Positions 33,525-44,494 of a DNA stretch of 64,000 nt are shown in pieces (the stretch's first letter is position 1; each line of letters starts with the position of its first letter). The stretch covers positions 78,473,458 to 78,537,457 of the forward strand of contig NC_082699.1 in the NCBI RefSeq assembly GCF_949987515.2, given 5' to 3'. This DNA is from Delphinus delphis (Eukaryota > Chordata > Mammalia > Artiodactyla > Delphinidae). Position numbers and translations under genes: made by a program. Under the pieces are notes generated by a model that ran no database searches, was not told where the DNA came from, and saw only the letters and a list, made by a program, of their open reading frames with translations.

Positions 33525-33715
33525 AGAACGCAGTCTATGGGGAGACAATCCTTAGTCTGTGTGACCTTGGGAAGATTCTTTAAATTCACTGAACTTCAGT
33601 TTCTTCTGTTACAAAACACAGCTAATTTTACACGTCTCGATGTGTCACCATGAGGATGAAAAAGGTATGGTGAGTCTGAATGCTGGCGACCTTCCCGACA
33701 CACAGTAGGTGCACG
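33525..33715 (+). repeat. MIR SINE
   Basis: GTCTGTGTGACCTTGGGAAG, ATTCTTTAAATTCACTGAAC, TTCAGTTTCTTCTGTTAC and CCGACACACAGTAGGTGC follow the MIR core and 3' end. Confidence 0.65.
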
Positions 33716-33764
33716 TGGAGAGTCGGTTCCCTTCCTTCCCGGCCCTTCCCCCTTCCCCCCAAAG

Positions 33765-33860
33765 CTCCTCCAGGACAGGGACTAGGGTGATGCCTCAATT
33801 ATCTGTTCTCATTGCAAACTCTAGTGCTGGCCTGACACGTAACAAGAGCACAGAAAAACC
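33765..33860 (+). repeat. L2 LINE 3' end
   Basis: GCTCCTCCAGGACAGGGACT, then TTATCTGTTCTCATTGC and TGCTGGCCTGACACGTAACA match the L2 terminal phrase. Confidence 0.45.
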
Positions 33861-34109
33861 TGGTGGCAAATTGCCCAGATGCCTTCATCTTAGACAATGA
33901 GAAGGCAGTGGTCAGGTCGCTCAGGGCCACTGGAGGTCATGCTCCCTCCCTGGGTGTGGGGGGTTAAGAGCGCTGCAGCTGCTGCTGAGAATAGCCTTGC
34001 CCGGGCCAGGCCTTGCTGAGTGCCCCAGAGACACTGTCTCCATGGGAGATCCCAGTAACCACATGTAGGAGATTATAGGGTTTCCATTTTAGGGACAAGT
34101 CAATGGAAA
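33861..34109. other. Unique noncoding DNA
   Basis: Short unassigned spacer between repeats. Confidence 0.3.
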
Positions 34110-34270
34110 GTCAGAGTTTCCAGCTGTGTGAACTTGAGGAAGTTATTAAACTTTTCCATGCTTTTGTTTCCCCATCAGTAAAGTGTGGCTTCTCAGAGTT
34201 CCTACTGTGTAAGGTTATTGTGAAATTTAGATGGGTTCCTAATACAGGCAGTTTCAGAGAGGAGCACAGA
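34110..34270 (+). repeat. MIR SINE
   Basis: AGCTGTGTGAACTTGAGGAAG, TTATTAAACTTTTCCATGC, TTTGTTTCCCCATCAGTAAAG and AGGTTATTGTGAAATTTAGA are ordered MIR phrases. Confidence 0.7.
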
Positions 34271-34819
34271 GCGAGCAGTTCCGTGAATGTCAGCTCTGCA
34301 GTTACTGCAGCAGGGTTTAGGCTGAGCGATCAGTGGGAAAAAGAGCCTGTGGGGCGGGGCGGGGTGAGAGATTCCTCTGAGCTAGCAGAGCAGTGCGGTT
34401 GTCTGCCAGCTCGCCTCTGTCAGCTCCAGTGGCCCTGGAACCCTTCCTACCTGGTGGAGAACCGGATGCCCCTGGGAGCACAGCCCCTGGTAATTGTCTT
34501 TCTATATGTCTGCTTGAGTGGGCCAGAACAGAGCTGCTCTGAATGGCTGAGCCAGTGGGCAGTGGGTGCCGTCCTCTGTCCCTCAGTCTCTGCCTGGGCC
34601 ATTGCGATCCGGGCCCAGTGATTTCCTGTGGGAGGGCAGGGCCAGCGAGTCAGCCTGGAGTGACTTCCGAGCCCTGGTGCTGGAGCGGCCCACCCACCAG
34701 CCGTCACCACCCCGATGCTGTTCCCCCCTGGGTTGGGACCCCTCCATGGGGCTCTGTGGGATTCTGGGTGGGGTACCTCCCCCATGTGAGGGAGTGTCTG
34801 GTACAGGGTAAGATGCATA
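34271..34819. other. Unique GC-rich noncoding DNA
   Basis: Contains a GC-box-like GGGGCGGGGCGGGG at 34,352-34,365 but no TATA, initiator context or gene downstream that I can support. Open frames on both strands are compositional. Confidence 0.35.
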
Positions 34820-35300
34820 GTGTATTAATTAGCTGTGGCTGTGTAAAAAATAAGCACTTATGTAGCAGCTTAAAAGAACACACATGTATTATCACATGGT
34901 TTCTCGGGTAGGGAAGGAGTCTGGGCACAGCCTAGCTGGTCCCTCTACTCAGAGTCTCACAGGCTGCAGTGGAGGGATCGACCAGCTGTGCTCTTATCCG
35001 GCAGCTCGACCGGGGGAAACCCCACTTCCGAGCTCACTCAGGATGCTGAAGGAGCCCGTATCCTTGTGGTTGTGTGACCCCAGCTTCTTGCGGACTGGAG
35101 GCCATCCCACTTCCTTAAGGTAGTTTCTGGAAGATATTGACAGTCCCTGGCCACATGGGCTTTCCCCACATGGCCGCTTACTTCATCAAGACCGTCTTTG
35201 TTATGTAACATAATCATGGGAGTGACATGCCGTCACTTCCGTTATTATACGGGTTAGAGGCAAGTCACATCTCCACCCACACCCAGGAGAGGGCAGTCCC
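34820..35300 (+). repeat. LTR-like old interspersed repeat, about 480 bp
   Basis: Ordered landmarks are TTAGCTGTGGCTGTGTAAAA, ATGTATTATCACATGGTTTC, GTCTGGGCACAGCCTAGCTG, CAGAGTCTCACAGGCTGCAG, CCCACTTCCGAGCTCACTCA, GGCCACATGGGCTTTCC and GGGTTAGAGGCAAGTCACAT. This is a known mammalian repeat of probable LTR origin; no viral coding sequence is present. Confidence 0.6.
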
Positions 35301-35774
35301 CCGAAGCACAGGCACCTAGATGCAGAGGTCACTCCCTGCCCTCGGAACGCTGGCAGGCCCGCCGTCTCTGGGACAGCCAGACGATGCCCTCAGTTGAGAA
35401 GCGCTCCAGATGGTGCCCTGTTCCATACACCTTGCCTGCCAGAGCCCATCCTTCCACACTTTCACCACCTCCAGGAGCCTGTCTGCGAGCCTCCTATCGA
35501 AACCATCTCTTCTCCCAGGAATGTACGTGGCAGGCATAGTGCTCTTCCTTTGACACAGCTCTCGAGGCGAGGTCATCTCTCAATCCCAGCAGTGGGATGG
35601 AAGGTGAGATCTGTGATCCCTGCTCTCCTAGGGGGCTGTAAGGAAGGACCAAGTCGACTTGCGAAGATGCCAGTGCTAGGGGAGCTGGGCAGACTTATTA
35701 TTGGTGATACTTTGTCTCTGTCTGTCTAAACTGTGGCCCCCTTGAAGGGAGAGGTCTTACAATCGTGGGGAAAT
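35301..35774. other. Unique noncoding DNA
   Basis: No repeat or exon recognised. Confidence 0.35.
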
Positions 35775-35925
35775 CACTTAACCAACAGTGATAATAATTG
35801 CTAACATTTATGCAGCCCTCCTTATGTGCCAGGTACTGTATGATGTGCTTTGCATTCGTAATTGCATTTTAATCCTCACAACAATGACTAAGAAGAGATT
35901 TTAATAAATTCCAGGAGACAGGAAG
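35775..35925 (-). repeat. MIR SINE, reverse
   Basis: TGCTAACATTTATGCAGCCC, TCCTTATGTGCCAGGTACTG and TTTTAATCCTCACAACAATG followed by AAGAAGAGATTTTAATAAAT match MIR read in reverse. Confidence 0.65.
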
Positions 35926-36439
35926 CACAGGGGTGTGAGCTGACCTATAAAACAGGAGGGAGCTGGAGTCCGGATCCTGGCAGCAGGCTGCAGCTGAGAT
36001 TCCTCCCACTGGAAGAGCAGGGAGGCCTAGGTCCCAGAGGCGGCAGGTGTGGGCGGGCTGGGGCAAGGAGCCAGGCTGAAAATGGAGGTCGTGGTGAGTT
36101 GCACGTGGCGCAAGCCCTCTCAGCAGAACCCCACCCACGGGAGCAGAGCACAGGCAGAGGGACCAGGCTGCAGACACAACCTGACTGCTTGTCACTGCGG
36201 CCATGTGATCAGCCCCACAGGGAAAGCCAGAGCTGGTCGGACCCTGGAATGAAGTCCTTTCCATTCTGACACGGAAGTCCAAGCTCCCTCACCTACAGAG
36301 AATCTTACAGCTGCCGCATTTCTCCCTGCCCCGCTCCCCCAAAACCCAGAGTCAGAGTTATTATCCGGGAGTGGGGGGGAGAGCAGAAAAACAAGTCCTA
36401 TTAACCAACAGCGGGAGGATGCACCCCAGCCCCCTCACC
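35926..36439. other. Unique noncoding DNA
   Basis: GC-rich and unassigned. A G-run lies near 36,373. Confidence 0.35.
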
Positions 36440-37320
36440 TGTACCTTCATTGCATGAATAGACAGCCAGCATCACCAGGCCAGGGAGGAAAGCCAGCAGC
36501 ACGAGAGAGAAGGATGAAGATAAACGCACAGAAAGAACAAAGGCCAGAGGAAACAGAGCAAATTAAGTGAAAAGTATGCTAAAAATACTCCAGTTAGCAT
36601 ACTCAGAGATATTTGAGAGGATATTATAACCATAAAATAAAAAAACCAGCATGCTTTGAAAAGGGAACGGTCAGACAACCAAAATAAGAAGTTAGAGTCT
36701 AAAATACAACCGCACCCCCTAGAAAACCCATGGAGGATGAGAAGGCAGAGTTAGTGAGTTGCCAAGAACACAGAGCAAACAGACAGAAAGATTGAAATTA
36801 TGAGCAAATAGATAAAGGATGGAGAAGAGAATCTCCAGGAGGCCAACTGCCTGAAACAAAACCAGAGAAAGTGGAGGGGAGGAAAGAACAAATCAATAGT
36901 GCAAGGGAATTGCTGAGCCCTGAGGAAAACAGAACCTCAGCACTCAAAGGGCCTCCTGCAGCACCAGGCAGGAGGAATCACAGTAAAGCAGGTATCATCA
37001 AATCGCAAAACACCTTAGCTAGAAAAATCCTCCGCACTTTCAGAGAGGGAAACAAGTCATCTACAAAGAAATGAAAAATCAATCTATCTGCCCTCTTATC
37101 AGCCGTTCCTTACAAAAATGGAGCCAAGCCCCTAACATTGTGATGAAATCCTATTCACAGTCAAACTAGTAATCAAGTGGGAAGGTGGAGTAAAGACATT
37201 TCCATACATGCAAAGGTATCTTTCATTTGACTTCTTGAAAGAAGTAACTTGAGGATGTACTCCAGGAAAATGAAAAAGTAAATTAAAAAAAAAAAGAAAG
37301 AAAGAGAAAAAGAGGACCTA
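36440..37320 (+). repeat. Old LINE-like element, sense, with A-tail
   Basis: Sense counterpart of the 23.05-kb element: ACTTTCAGAGAGGGAAACAAG, TCATCTACAAAGAAATGAA, ACTAGTAATCAAGTGGGAAG, GTAAAGACATTTCCATACATG, TTGAGGATGTACTCCAGGAAA, then an A-rich tail at 37,283-37,315. Likely an ancient LINE-class element (HAL1-type possible). No intact frame. Confidence 0.5.
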
Positions 37321-37619
37321 GAATCTAACGAAGAGGGAGCAGAGCCAAGGACAAAGGCCAAACAATTTTAGGATGGCAACTTGGAAAGATGAGAAAACTT
37401 GGGTCCTTGGTCAAGTGTCTGAATCGCAGAATTAACTCTGGGACGGCTCTGTCTCTTAATATGTGAGATGAAACCCTTACATTTTTCCTGTCATTGACAC
37501 TTATTCTGAGCCATTATTTTTTATAAATGGTGCAAACTGTCTTGCCAAGGTAGAAAGATATGAACATGTGTTAAAGAAAGGAAAGTTGCAGAACAGAATG
37601 TTCTGTGACATACCATCAG
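37321..37619. other. Unassigned AT-rich noncoding DNA
   Basis: Nothing recognised. Confidence 0.3.
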
Positions 37620-37995
37620 GTGTATTGGTCAGGGAAGGTTAACTGCTGTAACAAAAACACCGCAGTCTCAGTGGCTTGGCACACTAAGGCTTATTTCTCA
37701 CTGACATGAATCGTTCATTGTATTTGCTGAGTGTGTTGGGTTCCATGCGGTGGATCCCGGTTCCTTCCATATTGTGGCTCCTCTCTCCTCTGGGCCCCCT
37801 CATCCTTGCCATTCAACCAGAGGACAGAGTATGCCTGGCCAGAGGTAACGAGCTCCTGGTGAGGGATTGACGGGCTGGGTCTGCGGGAGGCACATGTCAT
37901 CCACTCATACTCCACTGGCCACGTGAGGGAGGCTGCGACGTGTCCTCTAGCTGTGTTCCCAGGAGGAAGAGGAGTGTCTGCCAGTGCCTGCAGCA
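37620..37995 (+). repeat. LTR-like repeat of the TGGCTTAAAACAAC family (related subtype)
   Basis: TTAACTGCTGTAACAAAAAC, CGCAGTCTCAGTGGCTTGGC, ACACTAAGGCTTATTTCTCA and TTCCTTCCATATTGTGGCTCC align with the opening of the family at 12.05 and 53.07 kb, though the second half differs. Confidence 0.45.
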
Positions 37996-38174
37996 CAGAG
38001 AGGCCAGCGCGTGCATCCGTAGGAAGCTGATTCTAGTCCTTGCCTCTGGGGGTCTACGTGAGCATCTGGGGACCCTTTCTTTACACTTTATTCCCGTCGG
38101 CACCGGTTTGCTTTTAATGAGTACATGTCTTAAAGTCAAAACGTAGAGGAAAATGAAAAGGTTCTAACTCGGGG

Positions 38175-38345
38175 AAGAAAATAGCATTTGCTGGGCTCCT
38201 CTGTGGCGCTGAACCATAGCTCTCCTATAACCCACATGAAGGGCCCCGCTCCCGTGTCATCATCACTCCCCTTTACAGACACGGACACCACGACCCTGCA
38301 GGCAAAGCACCTCTCCCCAAGTGACACGGTGGACCCTGCCCTGGC
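38175..38345 (-). repeat. MIR SINE, reverse
   Basis: GCATTTGCTGGGCTCCTCTG, ATCACTCCCCTTTACAGACA, CGGACACCACGACCCTGC and CCCCAAGTGACACGG follow MIR read in reverse. Confidence 0.45.
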
Positions 38346-38534
38346 TACAAGCCCACCCCCTCAGCTGCTGTGTCCTGGAGCCCCTGGTGTAGACCAAATA
38401 GTCACAGTTCAACCAATAGCTCGTGGTTTGTCTATAAAGAAGACAACAAATGAGTGCCTTTTCAGGTTTACATTGACATATAGTGAAAGAATTCTAGGAA
38501 AGCGTGTAATAAACCATAGGGATAATTCTTCCAC

Positions 38535-38735
38535 CTGAAAATGTCAATTGTCCACGTGAGGACGCGGAGCTGGGACAGCTGTCTAGATGCCAAGGAGAGA
38601 GGCCTTGGAGGAAACCAGCCCTGCTACATGCGGATCTCAGGCTTCTGGCCTCCAGAACTTGCGAGAAAATGAATTTCCATTGTTTAGGCTGCCCAGTCTG
38701 TGCGAATTTGTTGTAGTAAACCAATACACATGGCT
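38535..38735 (-). repeat. LTR-like repeat of the TGGCTTAAAACAAC family, reverse
   Basis: CACGTGAGGACGCGGAGCTG, AGAGGCCTTGGAGGAAACCA, TCTGGCCTCCAGAACTTGCG, GAAAATGAATTTCCATTGTT and TAGGCTGCCCAGTCTGTG are the reverse complement of the landmarks seen at 12.05 kb. Confidence 0.6.
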
Positions 38736-39626
38736 TGGAGAACTAAGTGATCCCAGAAATCGCCAGGATTGGGGGAATTAAAAATCCCAGGAAGGTGGGA
38801 AAAGAAGTGGGAAGGAAAGTGCATTCTAATGAATGTGTGCTCTGATTTGGATTGTATCTTGAAAATGAAATTTCAAACACGTGTAGGAGGCTTCATGAAT
38901 TGGAATGCCTGCTTCTTGGCTTTTCCAAAGAGGAGGGATGGGAAATAACCAAATCAAAGTTAGACGGGGAAGTGTTTTGCATAATTTAGGAGACATTGTA
39001 AAGATATATATAAAACTCAGAATTCCCAGAGGTTGGCCAAACCATCGTAGATGTATCCGGCCTGTTGTTCGTTCGGCTGGCCCACCTGGTCTGGTCCATC
39101 TCACCCGGAGCTGGTGTCTAGCTAGGACACTAGGGCAAAACTCATCAAGAGACCCACAAAGTATGAGGGGATGTGTGGTCATTACTCAAATGAAAACTTA
39201 AACACGATTAAAAGCAAACAACAGCTGGGGGACTATTTCACGACCTATGTTTATTCAAAGGGTGAGTGAGTTAACGACCTAAAGTATCATCATAAATAAA
39301 CAACAAAAGAGACTTCAAGCAGAGATGGACATAGGGTATGAACCAGAATGTCACAGATGGAAGTGTATGAACGGCCAGTAGGCAAACGTAAGAAGGTTTT
39401 CATCATTAATCATGGAATGCCTGTCCATTTGAGCAAGAACACATGAATTTCTACCCAGCAACCTGCAAATATGAAAACATGATTTTGCCCAGTGAGAAGC
39501 GCAGGGTTGGCTCCTGGCCTGCCCAGGAGCAGCAGACGCGCAAACGATGTCAGCATTTCTGGAGGGAGACGGGGTGGTCTCTGCAACAGTCCCTGAGAGT
39601 ACTCTGACCTGTTCCAGGGATTTCAT
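38736..39626. other. Unique noncoding DNA
   Basis: No exon or repeat recognised. 38,990-39,060 has a short mixed-composition stretch with AAGATATATATAAAACTCAG. Confidence 0.3.
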
Positions 39627-39670
39627 TCACACATTCATTCATTCACTCCTTCATTCATTCATTCATCCTT
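39627..39670. repeat. ATTC microsatellite
   Basis: Imperfect run of CATT/ATTC units (TCATTCATTCACTCCTTCAT and neighbours), a common short tandem repeat that here opens an old interspersed repeat. Confidence 0.8.
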
Positions 39671-40110
39671 CGCTCAGGAAATGCAGAGAGCTCCCATCAG
39701 GAGCCAAAAACTGTGCTGAGCCTGAGGTAAGGTGGTAATCAGAGCATCCGGGCCGGGGCTCTGAGGCCAGCGGACACAATGGACCCGTTGCCCCACGGAG
39801 ACTGCAGAGCTGCCCCGTGGGAGTGCCTGGGGGTACGGTGGCAGCTGGGGAGTGGGGCAAGCCCATTGGAGGGAGGGTGGCTGGTGGGAGTCCTGCAGGA
39901 GAGGGAGCCCGTGTGCTGGGAGGGGCGGACCGGAGGCCTCGAGGGCAGGTCGTGCTCAGGCCTGGGCTTCACTGTGGGAGCAACGGGAGGCTGCCGAAGG
40001 ATGCTGGCGATCTCGTTTCTTCCGGGAGGAGGGTGGGCTGCAGGGGGCAGTTAGGAGACTTCAGGGTGGAGGGACGAGAGGGGAGGACAGCCTAGACCTG
40101 GTGAGAGATG
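39671..40110 (+). repeat. Old mammal-wide repeat fragment
   Basis: ACTGTGCTGAGCCTGAGGTA, GAGGGTGGCTGGTGGG, GGGCTTCACTGTGGGAGC, GGGAGGCTGCCGAAGGATG and GGGCAGTTAGGAGACTTCAG resemble the family at 17.45 kb in the order of its phrases. High CpG and GC blur the match. Confidence 0.4.
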
Positions 40111-40188
40111 GAGACCAGGGGGGACGGACAGACAGAACGGCTGTGAACGGCAGCAGGAAAGGAGGGGAGCGCGGCTGGTGGAGCAACT

Positions 40189-40226
40189 GTGCACGCGCAC
40201 GCACAAGCGCGCATGCGCACGCACAG
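40189..40226. promoter_or_regulatory. Alternating purine-pyrimidine tract with perfect NRF1-type site
   Basis: A GTGCACGCGCACGCACA-type tract (Z-DNA-prone) holds CGCGCATGCGCA at 40,208-40,219, which fits the NRF1 consensus YGCGCAYGCGCR at every position. No transcript start is evident beside it, so a promoter role is unsupported; the site could be a chance product of the CpG/CpA-rich microsatellite. Confidence 0.4.
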
Positions 40227-41280
40227 AAGATGCTGTTTTTGACACATGTGAGAGGAGAGGGAGGTGAGGGAGGCAGCAGGGGAGAAGAAGCCGGTTCCAA
40301 AGTGAACAGTGTTTATCTCTGCGCTGTGCAATTATGGGTAATTTTTGCCTTTCCATTGTTTGTTTCCCAAGTGTTCTGCATTGAACAAATATTGACTTAG
40401 TCATTAAAAAAAATGTGTTATGAAAAAGATAAAAGCAACTCACAAAGACTCCCCGTCCCCTACTTTGCCAGGTCCAAAAGCCCGGCTGTTTGGGCCTCCC
40501 CGCGGGTGGTCAGGTGTCACGCCACCTGTCCTCCAGGTGTGCTGACCCCAGCGGGACTCACCTCGGGAGCCTGCTGACAGCTGTGAGCTCTCATGGGCCG
40601 TGAGTGCCCAGTAAGGATGAGCCAGGACCACCCAGGGGGAGGCCAGGCCAAGTGGGGCTGTGCCCTGTGGGATCCCAGGGTGGTGGGAGAGGAAGGGGGC
40701 CAGGCATCCCGGCTGGGAGAGAGCCTGGGCGGGGCCGGGCGGGGGACCTGGAAAAGGAGGCACGTTTGAGGCCCTGTGAGTGGGACTCTGAGTGGAGAGG
40801 GGAGCAGGGGATTGAGACTGGATAGCAGGGGCCTCTGGGTCCCTAGCACAGGGCACTGATGCTTTGAAGCCAAGAACTCCAGCCTCGCAGGGATGGAGAA
40901 GGGGGTGCCCGGAATAGGGGTGCTGCTTCCTTCCATAACCCCGAAGCCCGCGTGAGGTGCCAAGGGGACCAACCCCATCCACGGTGCTGTCCTTGGGAAT
41001 GGGGGCATGTCACACGGTGACACAGCAGAGAGAACCCAAAGGAAGCCTCAGCTCCATGCCCCCTGACCCCAGGCCTGCAGGGCTCATCATTCGAGAAAAA
41101 CAAGTGGAGAAGTAGCGAGAGTAGTTTGCTCTCACCTTTGTGAAAGGAAACCCACGATGTGGCCAATGTGGGCACGAGGGCGGGGCTGAGACGTGGAATT
41201 TCTCCTTTCTACGTCCGTGCGTGGGCACATGTCACAGTAGCAGTAGTTCCTTCCTAAAGTCAACATTAATAGATTTTTAA
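40227..41280. other. Unique GC-rich noncoding DNA
   Basis: Overlapping long open frames lie on the minus strand (40,440-41,175) in three frames at once, a sign of base composition rather than coding. No splice-bounded exon stands out. Confidence 0.4.
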
Positions 41281-41295
41281 AAAACCACGCTGGGG

Positions 41296-41496
41296 GGCTT
41301 CCCTGGTGGCGCAGTGGTTGAGAGTCCACCTGCCGATGCAGGGGACACGGGTTCGTGCCCCGGTCCGGGAAGATCCCATGTGCCGCGGAGCGGTTGGATC
41401 CGTGAGCCATGGCCGCTGAGCCTGCGCGTCTGGAGCCTGTGCTCCGCAACGGGAGAGGCCACAACAGTGAGAGGCCCGCGTAACGCAAAAAAAAAA
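41296..41496 (+). mobile_element. CHR-2-type SINE with target-site duplication
   Basis: Opens GGCTTCCCTGGTGGCGCAGT, carries the B box GGGTTCGTGCC near 41,350, the GCCATGGCCGCTGAGCCTGC block, and GAGAGGCCCGCGTAACGC before an A-tail. The duplications AAAACCACGCTGGGG at 41,281-41,295 and 41,497-41,511 are identical, which with retained CpGs points to a recent insertion. The long minus-strand open frames here are SINE artefacts. Confidence 0.95.
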
Positions 41497-41511
41497 AAAA
41501 CCACGCTGGGG

Positions 41512-43159
41512 ACTGAGACCAGAGCCGGAGGACACACTGACCTTCCGTGCAAAGTTGTGTCCAGACAGGACATCCGAGGACGCGTTGCCACTCACCTCCT
41601 GTTTTCTCTGGGCAGAAGGGCAATGTTATTGGCTGCAAGTCTCACATGGAAGTTTCTGCAATGTGAACATCGTGTAGGGACTTAAAATCACCACTCTGGG
41701 CAGGAGAGAGGGGACGGGAGGAGTGTTGGGAGGGCGCAGGGCTCCATGGACAGCGGCCCAGCAGTGGGCACTCCCCAGGAGGCAGGCAGTGGGCGGGGGC
41801 AGGCCTGGAGCAGCAGACCATATGGTCGAGTCTAGTTTGGGTCCCCTGGCAGGTGCAACGGGAGGCCAGACAGAAGGAAGGCCGTGGCCGAGGTCAGCTT
41901 CAGGTAGGAGTGTGGGCAGAGTCCCAGTGCAGGAGGGCAAGGAAGCAAAGCCAGGGCTGACAGAGCAGGAGACAGTCGAAGGGTCATGAGACAGGAGGCG
42001 CCGTGAGGCCCAACGGCTGGTGCGTGGGAGGGACAAGGCCCGCGGGCTGGCAGCCAGGAGGCCAGGGCAGAGGTGGGATTCTGCAGCTGAGGTTTCAGAG
42101 AAAGTGACAGTGGCTGCATGGGGGAGGGAGGGGGCAAAAACCATTCCAGGTAAATCCTAAAGTTACACTGAATGATGGCAGGAGGCTCCAGGGAGACAAA
42201 CCTGTGTGCCAGGTGCGAAGCCCTCTGGGCAATGAGGCGACAGCGGCAGGGAGGCAGTGTGCGGTCATCAGGGCAGGAGTGGATTACTCTGCTCTGGGTG
42301 ACCGCCTGACTTGCAGGCTGGGAAAAGGACCAGGGCCCATCCAGGGAGGCCTGTCATCCGGAGCAAGAGGTCAAGGTTCAAGGACGCAGGTGATCTCTTC
42401 ACCACATGGGGATTCCAGGGAGAGGCGCAGAGAGGTCTGGGGACGATGTAACCGGGAGGGCCCTGGTGAGGAGGCGCTGACGTTTCAGGTGGTGACCCAC
42501 CGGCAGTGGCAGGAGCTGTGAGGCTCTGGGGGAAGGGGCTGCTCTCTCGGCCTGGCCTCGGGCCCTGGAGGCCTCAGCGTAGGGATTCTAGCACGTGAGC
42601 CGCTGGCCTTGAAGGAAGGAGCTATCCCGATGGAAAACCCGGCTGGCCCAGCCTGTGGGAAAAGGGCTCGGAACGCCGCGCAGGGAGCGTGGCCCACGCT
42701 GTGGAGACCCTGCAGCAACAGTGAAGATGCTGTGCACAGGGGAGTGACGCAAGCAGCCTTCTGTTCAAAGATGCCTGGGTGGTGGGTGGGGACCGTGGGC
42801 TGGCGTCGTGAGACTGGCATGGGGGCCGGTGCTGCTGAGGGCCTAGCTGGGAGGACAGAGAAAAAGGTGGGCTCCGAGGCTGGGGCCTGGACTGGTCAGC
42901 TGACTGCGAACCCCAAAGGGCTTCTGCGAGCCGAGTCGGAGTTCAGGAGAGGGTAAATCCATGTAGGAGGTGCATTTGCTTAATAGTAGGTGCAGAGATA
43001 TTTAACAGCAGACAAGACAATAAAACATGCAATTAACATATGTACAGGCTGCTGGGGATTACAATGAAAGGCACTGCAACACCACCACAGTGAGTGGCCA
43101 GCTCCTAAGGGAGCCAGTTAGAGGTCCGACATGCTCTGGAGGTGGGAAAGAAAGACTTG
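41512..43159. other. Unique GC-rich noncoding DNA
   Basis: No exon recognised. Parts of 41,700-42,130 may be diverged old repeat. An A-rich mixed stretch lies at 42,975-43,060. Confidence 0.35.
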
Positions 43160-43335
43160 GGGGAAGCTGAGCTCTGGAATTAGACACAGGGGGCATGAAT
43201 CCTGCCCCAGCTTGCGACCAAGGGCCACATGACAGTGCGTTTATTTCATTATCTATAAAATGGGGCTATTGACAATGCACACCGCAGAGGGCGAGGATTG
43301 AACGAGGTGGGGAAGGTTCAGCATTCAGCACACGG
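43160..43335 (+). repeat. MIR SINE
   Basis: GAGCTCTGGAATTAGACACA, ATGAATCCTGCCCCAGCTTG, GTTTATTTCATTATCTATAAAATGGGG and AGGATTGAACGAGG match MIR from the tRNA-related half onwards. Confidence 0.6.
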
Positions 43336-43374
43336 CCTGGCCACGTGCTCAGTCACTGCGGTCATTATTAAAGC

Positions 43375-43940
43375 CACCAACATTGTCATCGCCATCAGCA
43401 CCACCATCACCGCCATCACCACCACCATCACCACCATCACCACCACCATCACCACCACCATCAGCACCGTCACCACCATCACCACCATCACCATCATCAC
43501 CACCACCATCAGCACCATCACCACCATCATCACCATCACCACCATCACCATCACCACCACCATCACCACCACCATCACCATCACCATCATCACCATCACC
43601 ACCACCATCAGCACCATCACCATCACCACCATCACCACCATCACCACCACCATCAGCACCACCATCACCACCACCATCACCACCACCATCAGCACCGTCA
43701 CCACCATCACCACCATCACCATCATCACCACCACCATCAGCACCATCACCACCATCATCACCATCACCACCATCACCATCACCACCACCATCACCATCAG
43801 CACCATCACCACCACCATCAGCACCATCACCACCACCATGAGCACCACCATCACCACCACCAACACCACCACCACCATCAGCACCACCATCACCACCATT
43901 ACTGTCACTATCATCGCCATCATCATCATCCTATTATTGT
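43375..43940. repeat. CAC/CAT tandem array (about 565 bp) with 228-bp duplication
   Basis: An array of ACC, ATC, and interspersed AGC and GTC triplets. AGCACCGT occurs at 43,463 and again at 43,691, exactly 228 bp apart, and about 110 bp of surrounding triplet order is repeated too, so a block was duplicated within the array. Conceptual frames are Ile/Thr, Ser/Pro and Met/Val-rich and are not genes. A short ATT/TTG run follows at 43,930-43,955. Confidence 0.92.
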
Positions 43941-44494
43941 TATTATTATTGTTGTTTTCAAGACTGGGAATTAGGTGATTCCCCACGTCTTCTAGAAACA
44001 ACTGTGCACAGAGACCTGCTGCATTGAGCCCTCAATGTGCATTCACTTCGTGGTGAGGGTAAAGCGAGCTAGAGGAGCGTGTGACTTACCCAGGGTCATG
44101 GGGCATCGGCGTGGCATCAGCTGGAAGTCAAAGGTGGCTCCCTGCCATGGCTCCCCCCACTCCCCGCCTATTACGTGACCGTATTATGTGCCTCTGTGTC
44201 ACATAGCAAAGCCAGGAGAGAAACAGATAAGGCCTACAGATCTCCATCTATTCACGACTTGAGCGTATCCAGGACAGCACATGCCCTGGATAAAGCAGCG
44301 AGGCCACATGTCCCCCAAGGAGACGCTCATGTCACGACTTCCTGCTTGACCCCAGCCCTGCTGACCTCCCCACCCCCTCCCGGGAGAGTCACCAGGGTTT
44401 CAGGGGGTGGGGGAGCCCCACAGCAGGGCACCATGCCCTCCTTACCCCCCTCCACGCCTTGGGACGACCCTGGGCTGGCCGCCTTCTCCTGCTC
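43941..44494. other. Unique noncoding DNA
   Basis: No repeat or exon recognised. Confidence 0.35.

Noticed and set aside
34352..34365. GC-box promoter
   Set aside because: A lone GGGGCGGGGCGGGG without CpG island, TATA, initiator or downstream gene.
34103..34621. 172-codon plus-strand frame
   Set aside because: The first third is a MIR and the remainder is compositional; no splice sites or domain.
41132..41638. 168-codon minus-strand frame, with similar ones at 29.7, 30.4 and 59.2 kb
   Set aside because: Each is a translation of a CHR-2 SINE (peptide RSTGS.RAGSAAMAHG recurs), not a gene.
43298..44001. Frames of about 226 codons on both strands (Ile/Thr-rich and Met/Val-rich)
   Set aside because: Produced by the CAC/CAT array; no initiation context, splice sites or conserved domain.
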